Shown here piece after piece: positions 33,267-42,355 of a stretch of DNA of 46,000 nt. Position 1 is the stretch's first letter, and the number at the start of each line of letters is the position of its first letter. A program made the position numbers and the translations under genes. The stretch comes from DAINRZ01 sp964634885 (lineage in GTDB: Bacteria > Bacteroidota > Ignavibacteria > Kapaibacteriales > UBA2268): positions 1 through 46,000 of the forward strand of contig CAZWLN010000036.1 of assembly GCA_964634885.1 (NCBI GenBank), read 5' to 3'. A model generated the notes under the pieces. That model had not been told where the DNA came from. It ran no database searches and was given only the letters and a program-made list of their open reading frames with translations.

Positions 33267-34223
33267 CTGATTAATCAAAATACAGAAATAGAAATAAGCA
33301 TAATTATTATCTCATATAATACTGCCGCGCTCACGGCTGATTGCATTCAGTCCATCGTCGGGACGGCCGGTGAGGTTTCCTGTGAAATAATCGTCGTGGA
33401 CAACGCTTCGGCCGATGACACCGTTGAGGTCATCCATTCACGGTTCCCCGGTGTTAAACTGGTCGTTAACGAAAGCAACATGGGTTACGCCGCAGCGGTA
33501 AACAGGGGAGTACAGGCTGCCCTTGCGCCATACTGCATTGCCTCTAATTCCGATGTCATCTATCCCCCCGGGGCCATTGCCGGAATTGCTGCCGCAGTGA
33601 AATCGGATGAATATATCGGGGCGCTGGGTGTGCAGCAGGTTTTTCCGGGCATGAAATGGCAGAGAAGCCATGATGATGTCATCGGCCTGAAAGCTGCGTT
33701 CAAAGACGCCACCCTGTACTTTTCCGTTTCGAAAGCATTGAAGTCTCTACTGTGGAAGAGTTTCAAAATTGACAGGAAGCAAAAGGAGGTCGGCTACGTT
33801 GACGGGGCAATGGTCGCCTTTCCGAAAGAGGCTTACGACAAAGTCGGCGGCTGGGACGAGGATTACTTTTTCTACGCCGAAGAAACAGATTTCTGTTACC
33901 GGTTGAAAAAAGCCGGATATAAAATTGTATTCTATCCCGCTGTCACAATTGTCCATCTCAGGGGAGGTACGACAAAGGACATTACTGTCAATTACAGGTA
34001 CATCGACCTGCTGGTCGGTTCAAAAGCGCTGTTCTGCCGTAAACACTACTCAAAGCGGACGGCTCGACTGGTGTTCAGGCTCGAAATGATGTATTATTAC
34101 GAACTAATGGTGAAGAATCTCCTGTTGTACCTGCTCTCTTTCTTCAGTATCCGGCGTAAAAACGGGTTTTTAGCAATGAAATACTATATAAAAAAGTGGA
34201 AAGATGAACTCAAAAAACTATGA
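33267..34223 (+). CDS. Glycosyltransferase family 2, start codon non-canonical or damaged
   Basis: A GT2 transferase with the donor-binding motifs VVNESNMGYAAAVNRGVQAA, NSDVIYPPGA, YVDGAMVAFPKEAYDKVGGW, DEDYFFYAEETDFCYRLKKA and HLRGGTT, as in rhamnosyltransferase-like enzymes. The first canonical in-frame start (GTG 33396) would cut off the first strand of the fold. The frame is open back to 33252 and encodes EISIIIISYNTAALTADC, exactly the expected GT2 N-terminus. In that stretch only CTG (33267) or ATT codons (33252, 33261, 33270) can start. The coordinate given uses CTG and is tentative. An ATG at 33244 is in another frame that stops at 33268, so a frameshift or sequencing error is also possible. 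It overlaps the next gene by 20 bases. Confidence 0.8.
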   Translation: MINQNTEIEISIIIISYNTAALTADCIQSIVGTAGEVSCEIIVVDNASADDTVEVIHSRFPGVKLVVNESNMGYAAAVNRGVQAALAPYCIASNSDVIYPPGAIAGIAAAVKSDEYIGALGVQQVFPGMKWQRSHDDVIGLKAAFKDATLYFSVSKALKSLLWKSFKIDRKQKEVGYVDGAMVAFPKEAYDKVGGWDEDYFFYAEETDFCYRLKKAGYKIVFYPAVTIVHLRGGTTKDITVNYRYIDLLVGSKALFCRKHYSKRTARLVFRLEMMYYYELMVKNLLLYLLSFFSIRRKNGFLAMKYYIKKWKDELKKL

Positions 34224-35034
34224 CCTGGCCGTTGCTTACAGGATATATCCGGGAGTGTCGAAGTTACCGCCGGTACATTCCGACAGTAAGCTCAAACTGT
34301 CGGAACTGTGCCTGAAGTCTTTTAAGGATTCACTCGGAAGCCTGAAGATTAAAATGTGGGTTTTGCTCGACAACTGCCCGCCGGACTATGAAACACTGTT
34401 CAGGAAGTACTTCGACGACGAAGACCTCGTCATGATCAACCTGCCCGGAATCGGGAACAACGGTACTTTCAGGAAACAAACCGAGTTGCTGCTGGAGCAA
34501 ACCGACTCGGAGTATGTTTACTTTGCCGAAGACGATTATTTCTATCTTCCCGGCGCATTCGAAGAAATGTACCACTTTGCAAGGGAAACCGGAGCCGATT
34601 GTGTTACTCCCTATGACCACAAGGACCTTTACACGATGGACCTGCACAGGTACCGCAGCCGTATCACTGCCTGGGGCACCCGGCACTGGCGCGACGTGTC
34701 GGCTTCATGCATGACTTTCCTTACAACAAAAAAACTGCTCTCGAAAACAAAAAACATTTTCCTGAGCTACTCCCGCCGTAACGACGACGCAAGCATGTGG
34801 ATGAGCATGACGAAAATGAAGGTCTTCAATCCGGCGCTCTATTTGAAATACCTGTTCAAAGACAGGAGGATGTTCAAAGTGCTGCTGAAGATATGGTTCT
34901 TCGGCTGGCGCCAGGTGTTCTTCCACAGGAAGGTCGTACTTTGGTCGCCGATGCCGGCTGTGGCAACCCACATGGAAAGCAACTTCCTTTCGCCCGGCAG
35001 GGATTGGAATGAGTTATTTAAAAATTCACTGTAA
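34204..35034 (+). CDS. Unrecognised GT-A-like glycosyltransferase candidate
   Basis: A 276-residue cytoplasmic protein with no family I can name. The N-terminal half resembles a GT-A fold: LAVAYRIYPGVSK, KIKMWVLLDNCPPDYE, NNGTFRKQTELLLEQT, then YVYFAEDDYFYLPGAFEEMY, in which EDD fits a metal/nucleotide-sugar binding motif. A basic, aromatic C-terminal part (LLKIWFFGWRQVFFHRK) may touch the membrane. It overlaps the GT2 gene by 20 bases, so a joint role in a surface polysaccharide or LPS outer part is likely. Confidence 0.65.
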   Translation: MNSKNYDLAVAYRIYPGVSKLPPVHSDSKLKLSELCLKSFKDSLGSLKIKMWVLLDNCPPDYETLFRKYFDDEDLVMINLPGIGNNGTFRKQTELLLEQTDSEYVYFAEDDYFYLPGAFEEMYHFARETGADCVTPYDHKDLYTMDLHRYRSRITAWGTRHWRDVSASCMTFLTTKKLLSKTKNIFLSYSRRNDDASMWMSMTKMKVFNPALYLKYLFKDRRMFKVLLKIWFFGWRQVFFHRKVVLWSPMPAVATHMESNFLSPGRDWNELFKNSL

Positions 35035-35063
35035 ATATTTTTTTTGTTTCTTTGAATTTTTCA

Positions 35064-35071
35064 TAGTTTTG
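35064..35071 (+). promoter_or_regulatory. Possible ferredoxin promoter
   Basis: TAGTTTTG matches TAnnTTTG, with a TTTG at 35043-35046 (17 bases upstream) as a possible -33 element. The start codon is 89 bases downstream. Confidence 0.4.
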
Positions 35072-35159
35072 TACTCATATTCGTAACTTTTGATAAATAA
35101 CGAAGTTATGGGAAAAGTGATTTAATTATAATTAATTTTATTTTTAGTGGAGGTTAAAA

Positions 35160-35351
35160 ATGGCTTACAGAATATCAGACGAATGCATTTTGTGTGGCGC
35201 ATGCGAGCCGGAATGCCCGGTTCAGGCAATTTCAGAAGGTGACGATCAGAGCATCATCGATGCAAGCAAATGTGTCGAATGCGAAGGTCACTACGATGAA
35301 CCCAAATGTGTTTCTCTTTGCCCTGTAGACTGTATCTCTCATATTGACTAA
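35160..35351 (+). CDS. 2[4Fe-4S] ferredoxin
   Basis: A 63-residue electron carrier. The first cluster motif is CILCGACEPECP (C9, C12, C15, C19) and the second is CVEC (C38, C41), then C50 and C54-P. The eight residues between C41 and C50 are the insertion typical of Allochromatium vinosum-type ferredoxins. Expected pairing is C9/C12/C15/C54 and C38/C41/C50/C19. The ribosome-binding site GGAGG (35149-35153) is six bases from the ATG. It is monocistronic with its own terminator. Redox partners are not encoded nearby. Confidence 0.95.
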   Translation: MAYRISDECILCGACEPECPVQAISEGDDQSIIDASKCVECEGHYDEPKCVSLCPVDCISHID

Positions 35352-35405
35352 TCTTACGCTCCCATTTAAGTTTAAGTAAGAGCAAAAAATCAGCGATACA
35401 TAATT

Positions 35406-35445
35406 ACTGTCCGGGAAAATATTTTTCCGGACAGTTTCTTTTTTA
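35406..35445 (+). terminator. Intrinsic terminator after the ferredoxin gene
   Basis: Stem ACTGTCCGG (35406-35414) / CCGGACAGT (35427-35435), with further A-U pairs inside the loop, followed by TTCTTTTTT. Confidence 0.85.
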
Positions 35446-35513
35446 TCCCAAAAGGTAATATATTATCATTTACTCTGGTGCAGTTTGCGTTTTAATTTTT
35501 CTTGGCAGGACAA

Positions 35514-37010
35514 ATGATAATAAGAATAGATAATGGTAAAATAATAAGTATATCCGAATCCGACGACGTTACTGTCATTCAGGACAGGGAAACGACCACG
35601 TATAAACCTGCAGTTGTCTATCCGGGCTTCGTTGACAGTCACGGCCATATATTCGGATTGGGTACAGGATTGTGTTCTCCGGCTCTCAACGGCCTTCAGA
35701 GTCTCGATGAATGCCTTGAACTGCTGGCCGGTTGTACTCCTAACAGGGGCGAGTGGGTCGTCGGCTATGGCTGGAACGAAGAAATATGGCAATGCGGAAG
35801 CTACCCCGATAAGAAATACCTCGACGCCCTGTTCCCCGATGTACCTGTAGTCCTTTTCCGTGTTGACGGCCATGCCTTGTGGGTAAACAGCGCTGCTTTG
35901 AGAAAAGCATCGATCGGCAGGGAAACTGCGCCAATCCCCGGAGGTGAGATCCGGACCGACAAAAGCGGCAATCCTACCGGCATTTTAATCGACAATGCTA
36001 TTTACCCTGTTACAGGTTTATTGCCTTACTATACCGACAACCAGGCCAGGGTGATAATCGGTACTGCTTTGCGCAGGCTCGCATCGGCAGGCATCACCGA
36101 AGTTCACGATATGGACGTTTCCCCGAACCTTCTGAGGCTTTACCGGGAAATGGACAACAACGGACAGTTGCCGTTAAGGATAATTTCCTTTGTCCAGGCT
36201 CAGCAGGACGAATACCTCAGCGCGCTCGACAGTCCCTGGTCCGGTACGATGCTGAATATTGCAGGGTTGAAGTTCTATGCTGACGGAGCGCTGGGGTCGA
36301 GAGGAGCGGCTATGCTCGACGACTATGCCGACAGGCCCGGATACAGGGGACTGTTGCTCATCGACCCTGCGGAGCTGTTTCAAAAGATGTATGACGGCGC
36401 TGAAAGAGGTTTCTCTTTGGCGATTCATGCCATCGGCGATGCAGCCAACAGAATGGCACTGAAAACATACGGGCGGCTGAGGCATTACTCTGCCGGCGGC
36501 GCCAGTGCAATTTACAGGATTGAACATGCTCAGCATATTCATATCGATGATCTTTCCCTGTTTAACAAATATGGTGTTTACGCTGCAATTCAGCCGGTAC
36601 ACTGCATCAGCGACGCCAAAATGGCACGAAAGAGGCTTGGCGTTTCACAAACCATGCACTATCCCTGGAGATCGCTTCTGCACAGCGGCGCTGTCGTTGC
36701 CGGCGGTTCCGATTTCCCCATCGAATCCTGCGAGCCGCTGTCCGGTATTTCTGCCTTCGTAAACAGGATCCCATATGGCGAAGACTGTCCCTGGATGGGT
36801 GAACAGTGTATCAGCATTAATGATGCGATAAGGGCATACACGACAACACCGCACACAATTGCCGGCACAAAGAACAGGGGAGAAGTAAGGCCCGGTTCCG
36901 ATGCCGATTTCGTAATTCTCGACAGGGACCTGGCTTCAGACAAGGCTGCTGTTGAAAAAGCAAAGGTACTGGCAGTGTACAGCAAAGGTGTATTAATATA
37001 TAAAGCTTAA
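35514..37010 (+). CDS. YtcJ-like amidohydrolase (Amidohydro_3 family)
   Basis: A ~498-residue metal-dependent hydrolase of the amidohydrolase superfamily. The HxH motif is GFVDSHGHIFGLG. FYADGALGSRGAAML, LAIHAIGDAANRMAL, YRIEHAQHI and VAGGSDFPIES supply the other ligand and active-site regions, matching YtcJ-type proteins. The substrate is unknown, since this family acts on varied amides and formamides. ATG 35514 is chosen over TTG 35502 because AGGA (35507-35510) precedes it, although the spacing is short. The gene ends directly at the start of the helicase-nuclease gene, implying co-transcription without an obvious functional link. Confidence 0.88.
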   Translation: MIIRIDNGKIISISESDDVTVIQDRETTTYKPAVVYPGFVDSHGHIFGLGTGLCSPALNGLQSLDECLELLAGCTPNRGEWVVGYGWNEEIWQCGSYPDKKYLDALFPDVPVVLFRVDGHALWVNSAALRKASIGRETAPIPGGEIRTDKSGNPTGILIDNAIYPVTGLLPYYTDNQARVIIGTALRRLASAGITEVHDMDVSPNLLRLYREMDNNGQLPLRIISFVQAQQDEYLSALDSPWSGTMLNIAGLKFYADGALGSRGAAMLDDYADRPGYRGLLLIDPAELFQKMYDGAERGFSLAIHAIGDAANRMALKTYGRLRHYSAGGASAIYRIEHAQHIHIDDLSLFNKYGVYAAIQPVHCISDAKMARKRLGVSQTMHYPWRSLLHSGAVVAGGSDFPIESCEPLSGISAFVNRIPYGEDCPWMGEQCISINDAIRAYTTTPHTIAGTKNRGEVRPGSDADFVILDRDLASDKAAVEKAKVLAVYSKGVLIYKA

Positions 37011-40000
37011 GTGATGGACACTAACGAACAAATCAATGCGATGGCGTTTGACCGGCACATGTCCGTGATGGCAAATGCCGGTTCAGGCAAAACAAGGGTA
37101 CTTGTTAACAGGTTTGTCAATATCCTGCTGAGCCACAATCTCTACGGCAAACCTCAGGAACGCCTGAAAACTTCAGAGATAGTAGCAATTACATTTACAC
37201 GTAAAGCTGCTGCCGAGATGCGGGCTAAGATAATAAGGATGATCGAAGAGGAGATTGGCAATGTTACACAGAGAGACAAACTTGAAAAACTGTACAGGAT
37301 CAGGGAAGAACTCTCGAACGCCCGCGTATCGACGATTCACAGCTTCTGCTCTGCTCTCCTGAGGGAATTCCCCATCGAAGCCGACGTCAATCCTGCTTTC
37401 ATCGAAATCCCTACGGCCCAATTGAACCGCATCAGGAAGGAATCCATTCTTTTCGTTCTCGAAGACTGGCTCGAAAGCAGCGAACCAGGGAAAAAAGAGA
37501 ATGCAGAAAAACTGCTGCTCATTTTTGGCAGGAATGACCTGGAGAACATGATCGGCATACTCCTCGATAAATTCGAATTGTTCAATACGCTTAAAGACTT
37601 CTATACTAAAAGCGACGAAGCTATTCTCAGTAATACCGTCGCCCGGTTTGTTGAAAAGTATTTGCCGGCCATTAAAGAATCGGTTTCCGGGATATACGGT
37701 GCTGTTTCAGGCTTCGACATGAGCGGAGCCAGGGATAAACTTAAAAATGACCATTCCGTAATTCTCGGTTCACTTGAAAAGCTGCTTCGTTTCCTCATTG
37801 CTCCTGACGAAAAGGACCTTGAATTCCTGAAAAAGCTCTACAGCTTTCTTCAGTTAATACGGGAAAGCCTGTTTACCAAATCGGGATCACTGGCTGCTGT
37901 CTGGAAGAAAGTTGCCGACGATAAGTCGGTTACCCTGGTAAATGAATCCTGGAAAAAGTGTTCGGGATTGTCCGAATTCTTCGAAGCCCTTGAAATGGCA
38001 GACTATGATTCGGAAATATCGCGCACTGCACGTGTCCTGCTCGGACTTACAGAAGATATTAAAGAAAGGATCGACGCTGAAAAGGCAGAAATGACTGGCC
38101 TGGATTTCGGCGATATGATCGTGAAAGTTCACCGGCTGCTCGACAACAGTGAGACTGCCGGTAAGATCAGGAAGAGAATCAGGTACCTGCTGGTTGACGA
38201 ATTCCAGGATACAGACAATATTCAGTATGAGATAATCAGGAAACTTGTACCCGGGCTTACGTCTCCCGAGGAAGCTCACGGCGGCAGCCTGCCCGTTAAT
38301 CTGTTCATCGTCGGAGATACCAAACAAAGCATCTACGGGTTCAGGAATGCCGACATCCGGGTGTTTGAAACAGCGACAAAGGAAATCAGCCGACTTAACG
38401 GTTTCCTCCTGAAAAACGGTTCCGTCACCGACAGGATTCAGTATTTTCAAAAGGACGGGAACGGCGGTTACAGGATTGCCGCGTCGGAGACAACGCCTGA
38501 AGAAACTGAAGGCAGGCTGAAACTTACCGCTACTTTCCGGCTGCAGCCCGCGATTGCCGCCTTCATCAACTCTGTTTGCAGGAATATCATGACCGGAAAA
38601 GAATCGGAGTTCGATGTCAAATACACGGACTTCGTCTGTGGCCGGAATACCTCCGGTGAGGCTTTGACCGCTGAGTTCAACAAAAACAGGATTGGTTTCA
38701 TCATCAGGATTGCTGCAGGAAAAAATGATGACCAGGACTGTGCCGCCGATGAAAACGAAACAGAAGGGCAGGACCTGGCCGGCGCCGCACAGGAAGCAGA
38801 CGAAGCAGAACTTCTGGCGGGGCACATCAGGAGAATAATGGCTGAAGGAAGAACCGTCGAAGACGAAGGTATAATGCGGAGAATCGAGTACAGGGACATT
38901 GCCATACTGGCGAGGACAAGAAGCAAGTTCCAGAGTCTGGAGAATGCCCTGATAAAAAACAGGATACCCTATATCCTTCACAGTGGTAGGGGATACCTCA
39001 ACTCGCAGGAAGTAACCGACCTGACGGCATTCCTCAATTTCATTAATGACCAGTCCGACGACGTCAGCCTTGTGACGATACTCAGGTCCCCGTTCTTTTC
39101 TCTTACAGACGCCTCGCTGCTCGAATTGTCGGCGAACAGGAAGGGTAAGACTTACTGGGAGAAACTGTCCGCCATCGCTGAAGAATGGAAGCAGGCCGGC
39201 AGGGAAGAAACGGAAAACGGTCAGGATGAAAACAACGTCGTCTGCCGCGCACGGGACACCATCGGCGACATACTCGAACAGGCGCCGGTACTTCAGCTCT
39301 CCCAGCTGATCAATGCCATTCTCGACAAGACCGGGAGGTACGGAACCATTAACAATGAGAATAAGCGGGACGTCGTCGAACACAACATCAACTGTTTCAT
39401 GGACCTGGCCCGGGACTATGAACAGCGCAGTTTCACCGGCTTCTATGATTTCATCGAAGAAGTGAACTTCATGAGGAAGTATTCACTCAATGACACCGAG
39501 CCGGCAGATATTTCCGATGCCAACTCGGTGAACATCATGACAATACATGCATCCAAGGGGCTGGAATTCCCCGTGGTCTATTTCTATGACACTGCTAGCC
39601 GTAAAGGCCAGTCGGACAGGTATTTCCTCTCAGACGCTTACGGATTCCGGTTCAAGGCGAATATTAACAGCCTTTCCGCCACAGGACGCAGTGTGAAGGT
39701 GCGGGTAAGCACACCGTCATATGTGATGGCAAAATTTGAAAATGACGAAAAAAACTCTGCCGAAGACAAGCGCCTGCTCTATGTTGCCTTGTCACGGGCG
39801 AGAGATTACCTGTTTATCACCGGTACGGTGTCTGAAACGAAAGCGGGCCTTGGTTCTCTGGGAATATACCTGAAACTCATAATGGACGGCCTGGGCTGGG
39901 ATCCGGAAATACTCAGGGACGGAACCGCTTCCATTCCCGAAGCAATCAGGGTATTGAAGGATGGAACCATTACGGACGGCAGGATCGATTGCAGCGTTGA

Positions 40001-40859
40001 AGTCGTCAACGAGATCGGACCGATTGACATCCCTGAACCGGCAGAGCAGGCAGGGCAGGCGGCAAGGCCGGCTCTCGACGGGGAAATACCCTTCATCATC
40101 GGTGAGGAAACCGTCTCGCCGTCAGCCATAATGATGTACCGGACAGACCCCTGGGACTACGTCCGTAAGTATGTCCTGGGGATGGAACCGACGGAAGAGG
40201 CTTTTACCGGACCCGAGAGCAGCGAGGATGAAAGCCCGAAGGAGGACCCTGCGGAAGGAACAATTGCCGGTACTGCCATTCATGCGGTAATGGAGAAAGT
40301 TAGCGCCTGGCTCGACGACGACGGCAATGTGGATACACTTAAACTTACTGCTCTTGCGGCTTCCGTTACAGATTCGGTTGCTGCGGCAGGCGGCAGGACT
40401 GAGCTGAGGGAGAGGATAATCACCGAATGTGGCAATGCCTGTCGTACAAAGCTCCTGACAAAATACCGGCACAACCTGCTTACGGGCAATAAAGAATGGG
40501 AACTGCACTTGCCTGTCGGAGACGACTTCCTGAAATGCATCATCGACGCTGCCGTCGAAGTTGACGGGAACATCGAAGTTTGGGACTGGAAGACGAACAG
40601 AGTTGACGCTGCGGACGCAAAGCAGCAGCTCGGCAGCCACTATGAGGTACAGATGAAGACATACTGCTACCTGATGATGAAAGCGCGTCCGGGGCAATCA
40701 AGCTACAAAGCGAAGCTGCTTTTTACCCGCCTGGCGAAGGAAGGCGCTGAAGATGAAGACTGGACCTGGCAGTTCGCCTGGACTCCGGAACAACTCGATG
40801 AGTTCGGCAACGAGCTTGTGTCTTACATAGACAGGATCAAGTATTCAATGATAGTGTAA
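37011..40859 (+). CDS. UvrD/AddA (RecB-like) helicase-nuclease
   Basis: A 1282-residue SF1A helicase fused to a C-terminal RecB-type nuclease, for double-strand-break end processing. Helicase motifs are MANAGSGKTRVLV (Walker A), VAITFTRKAAAEMR (Ia), YLLVDEFQDTDNIQYE (II), FIVGDTKQSIYGFRNADI (III), NIMTIHASKGLEFPVVYF (V) and RLLYVALSRARDYL (VI). The nuclease has GTAIHAVMEKV and KCIIDAAVEVDGNIEVWDWK, with the D-x-K element of PD-(D/E)XK enzymes. Length and layout fit AddA. No AddB partner is in the window. GTG 37011 and ATG 37014 are both possible starts, immediately after the upstream stop. Confidence 0.9.
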   Translation: MMDTNEQINAMAFDRHMSVMANAGSGKTRVLVNRFVNILLSHNLYGKPQERLKTSEIVAITFTRKAAAEMRAKIIRMIEEEIGNVTQRDKLEKLYRIREELSNARVSTIHSFCSALLREFPIEADVNPAFIEIPTAQLNRIRKESILFVLEDWLESSEPGKKENAEKLLLIFGRNDLENMIGILLDKFELFNTLKDFYTKSDEAILSNTVARFVEKYLPAIKESVSGIYGAVSGFDMSGARDKLKNDHSVILGSLEKLLRFLIAPDEKDLEFLKKLYSFLQLIRESLFTKSGSLAAVWKKVADDKSVTLVNESWKKCSGLSEFFEALEMADYDSEISRTARVLLGLTEDIKERIDAEKAEMTGLDFGDMIVKVHRLLDNSETAGKIRKRIRYLLVDEFQDTDNIQYEIIRKLVPGLTSPEEAHGGSLPVNLFIVGDTKQSIYGFRNADIRVFETATKEISRLNGFLLKNGSVTDRIQYFQKDGNGGYRIAASETTPEETEGRLKLTATFRLQPAIAAFINSVCRNIMTGKESEFDVKYTDFVCGRNTSGEALTAEFNKNRIGFIIRIAAGKNDDQDCAADENETEGQDLAGAAQEADEAELLAGHIRRIMAEGRTVEDEGIMRRIEYRDIAILARTRSKFQSLENALIKNRIPYILHSGRGYLNSQEVTDLTAFLNFINDQSDDVSLVTILRSPFFSLTDASLLELSANRKGKTYWEKLSAIAEEWKQAGREETENGQDENNVVCRARDTIGDILEQAPVLQLSQLINAILDKTGRYGTINNENKRDVVEHNINCFMDLARDYEQRSFTGFYDFIEEVNFMRKYSLNDTEPADISDANSVNIMTIHASKGLEFPVVYFYDTASRKGQSDRYFLSDAYGFRFKANINSLSATGRSVKVRVSTPSYVMAKFENDEKNSAEDKRLLYVALSRARDYLFITGTVSETKAGLGSLGIYLKLIMDGLGWDPEILRDGTASIPEAIRVLKDGTITDGRIDCSVEVVNEIGPIDIPEPAEQAGQAARPALDGEIPFIIGEETVSPSAIMMYRTDPWDYVRKYVLGMEPTEEAFTGPESSEDESPKEDPAEGTIAGTAIHAVMEKVSAWLDDDGNVDTLKLTALAASVTDSVAAAGGRTELRERIITECGNACRTKLLTKYRHNLLTGNKEWELHLPVGDDFLKCIIDAAVEVDGNIEVWDWKTNRVDAADAKQQLGSHYEVQMKTYCYLMMKARPGQSSYKAKLLFTRLAKEGAEDEDWTWQFAWTPEQLDEFGNELVSYIDRIKYSMIV

Positions 40860-40896
40860 TATGCGTGGTGAAAATGAGCGTCAAATTGCCCGTAGT

Positions 40897-41565
40897 TTAA
40901 TAAACTAACATATTCGAATTCTCTTTCAGCCAGTGTCGGTAGGTCTTGTATTCCGGGAAGAGCTGCGCTACGACGGCCCAGAACTTAGGGGAGTGGTTCA
41001 GTTCGAAGAGGTGGGAGATCTCGTGGACTATTACGTAGTCGATGACTTTCGAGGGCGCCATTATCAGCTTCCAGCTGAAATTCAGGTTGCGCCTGCTGCT
41101 GCATGACCCCCAGCGTTTGTCGGCGCTTGTGATGGATATACGGTTGACATCGACGCCGATGATGGCGGAAAACTGTTTTGTCCTTTTGGGGATGATGTCC
41201 CTTGCCGAGAGCCTGTAGAACTGCTCGAACAGCTTACGGGCGTGAATCAGCGATCCGGCGTTGACAACGAAAGCAGAGCCGTTGAACCTGAAGGAATAGT
41301 CAATATCGTCGCGGATCTGCAGCTCATAGAGGTTGCCCAGGAAAAAGAACTTCTCCCCGTCGATATACTCTTTCTTTTTGATATGTACGGACTTCCGTGC
41401 AATGTCATCTTTCTTCCTGCTTATCCATTCGAGGTTTTTGCTTACGACGGCGTCGATGTCCCTGTCGGTCGAGCGTTTCGGCGCGCGTACCGTAACGATA
41501 CCTTCCTGGCTCACTTCAATTGAAAAGGTCTTCCTGTCCGACCTGATTATCCTGTCTATTTCCAT
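40897..41565 (-). CDS. YgjP-like zinc metallopeptidase
   Basis: A 222-residue protein of the YgjP/DUF45 family (WLM/SprT-like fold). The active site is H181-E182-x-x-H185 in VIVHEISHLFELNHSPKFW, with H191 as likely third zinc ligand. The preceding RWGSCSSRRNLNFSWKLIMA is diagnostic for the family. It is cytoplasmic, with no signal. The substrate is unknown; E. coli YgjP is little studied, and relatives are sometimes found with restriction systems, which is not the case here. It converges on the AddA-like gene. Confidence 0.92.
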   Translation of the reverse strand: MEIDRIIRSDRKTFSIEVSQEGIVTVRAPKRSTDRDIDAVVSKNLEWISRKKDDIARKSVHIKKKEYIDGEKFFFLGNLYELQIRDDIDYSFRFNGSAFVVNAGSLIHARKLFEQFYRLSARDIIPKRTKQFSAIIGVDVNRISITSADKRWGSCSSRRNLNFSWKLIMAPSKVIDYVIVHEISHLFELNHSPKFWAVVAQLFPEYKTYRHWLKENSNMLVY

Positions 41566-41656
41566 CTGTTTATGTCACAGTAAATATCACATCAAATTTC
41601 ATTAATTTTATTAAATTACAAATTAAGTATTTATTGGAAATGAATAAAGGCGAAAA

Positions 41657-42223
41657 ATGGGAAAACACGTTCCGACAAGAGAAGAAGCTCTGCTGTTGTT
41701 TAAACAGTACAACGAAACAGAGTCGCTCCTCAATCATGGCTTTGCTGTGGAGGGAGCCATGCGCTATTTCGCACGTAAACACGGCGAAGATGAAGAGATG
41801 TGGGGGATCATCGGCCTGGCCCATGACCTTGACTATGAGAAATATCCTGACCAGCACTGCACAATGACAAAGCAGATACTGGAGGAGCAAAACTGGGACG
41901 ACAGTTACATCAGGGCAATTATGTCCCACGGCTGGGGACTCGTAACAGATGTAGAGCCTGTTACCACGCTGGAGAAAACCCTCTACGCCATCGATGAACT
42001 GACAGGGCTGATTACGGCCTGCGCTTTGGTAAGGCCTTCGAAAAGTGTAATGGACCTGACCGTGTCTTCGGTGAAGAAGAAATGGAAGATGAAAGCGTTT
42101 GCTGCCGGCGCCGACAGGGATATTATCATGAAAGGCGCTGCAATGCTTGGTGTGGAGTTGGACAAGCTGATTGAGGATACCATCGAAGGAATGAAAACCG
42201 TAGCAAAAGAAATTGGTCTTTAA
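41657..42223 (+). CDS. HD-domain hydrolase
   Basis: A 188-residue metal-dependent phosphohydrolase. The HD motif is H56-D57 in GIIGLAHDLDYEKYP, with H27 upstream (LLNHGFAVEGAM). IMSHGWG supplies a further histidine and AIDELTGL the distal aspartate. Single-domain HD proteins of ~190 residues like this are widespread, and their nucleotide or phosphate substrate is mostly unknown. The start ATG 41657 is preceded by AAAGG. Confidence 0.88.
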   Translation: MGKHVPTREEALLLFKQYNETESLLNHGFAVEGAMRYFARKHGEDEEMWGIIGLAHDLDYEKYPDQHCTMTKQILEEQNWDDSYIRAIMSHGWGLVTDVEPVTTLEKTLYAIDELTGLITACALVRPSKSVMDLTVSSVKKKWKMKAFAAGADRDIIMKGAAMLGVELDKLIEDTIEGMKTVAKEIGL

Positions 42224-42307
42224 ATAATAAAAGTTGTAGTATAATTCAAATAAATTGCTTTTTTATTTTTACTTTAGCATTTAAATATTTATCTTGCAAA
42301 CTTGGTT

Positions 42308-42315
42308 TATATTTG
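42308..42315 (+). promoter_or_regulatory. Possible promoter of the P-type ATPase gene
   Basis: TATATTTG matches TAnnTTTG, 41 bases upstream of the ATG at 42356. The -33 region is AT-rich without a clear TTTG. Confidence 0.35.
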
Positions 42316-42355
42316 AAAATTATTAAACTGGATAGAAAGAAAGATCGGATAATTT

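Noticed and set aside
33396..34223. GTG 33396 as the start of the GT2 gene
   Set aside because: It would remove the conserved first strand (IIIISYN), which is encoded just upstream in the same open frame.
37887..39383. 498-residue open frame on the minus strand inside the AddA-like gene
   Set aside because: It lies wholly opposite conserved helicase motifs, has no recognisable domain and is a codon-bias shadow.
40897..42223. Defence island made of the AddA-like nuclease, YgjP peptidase and HD hydrolase
   Set aside because: All three are common housekeeping-type families, two are convergent, and no restriction, methylase or toxin gene is adjacent.
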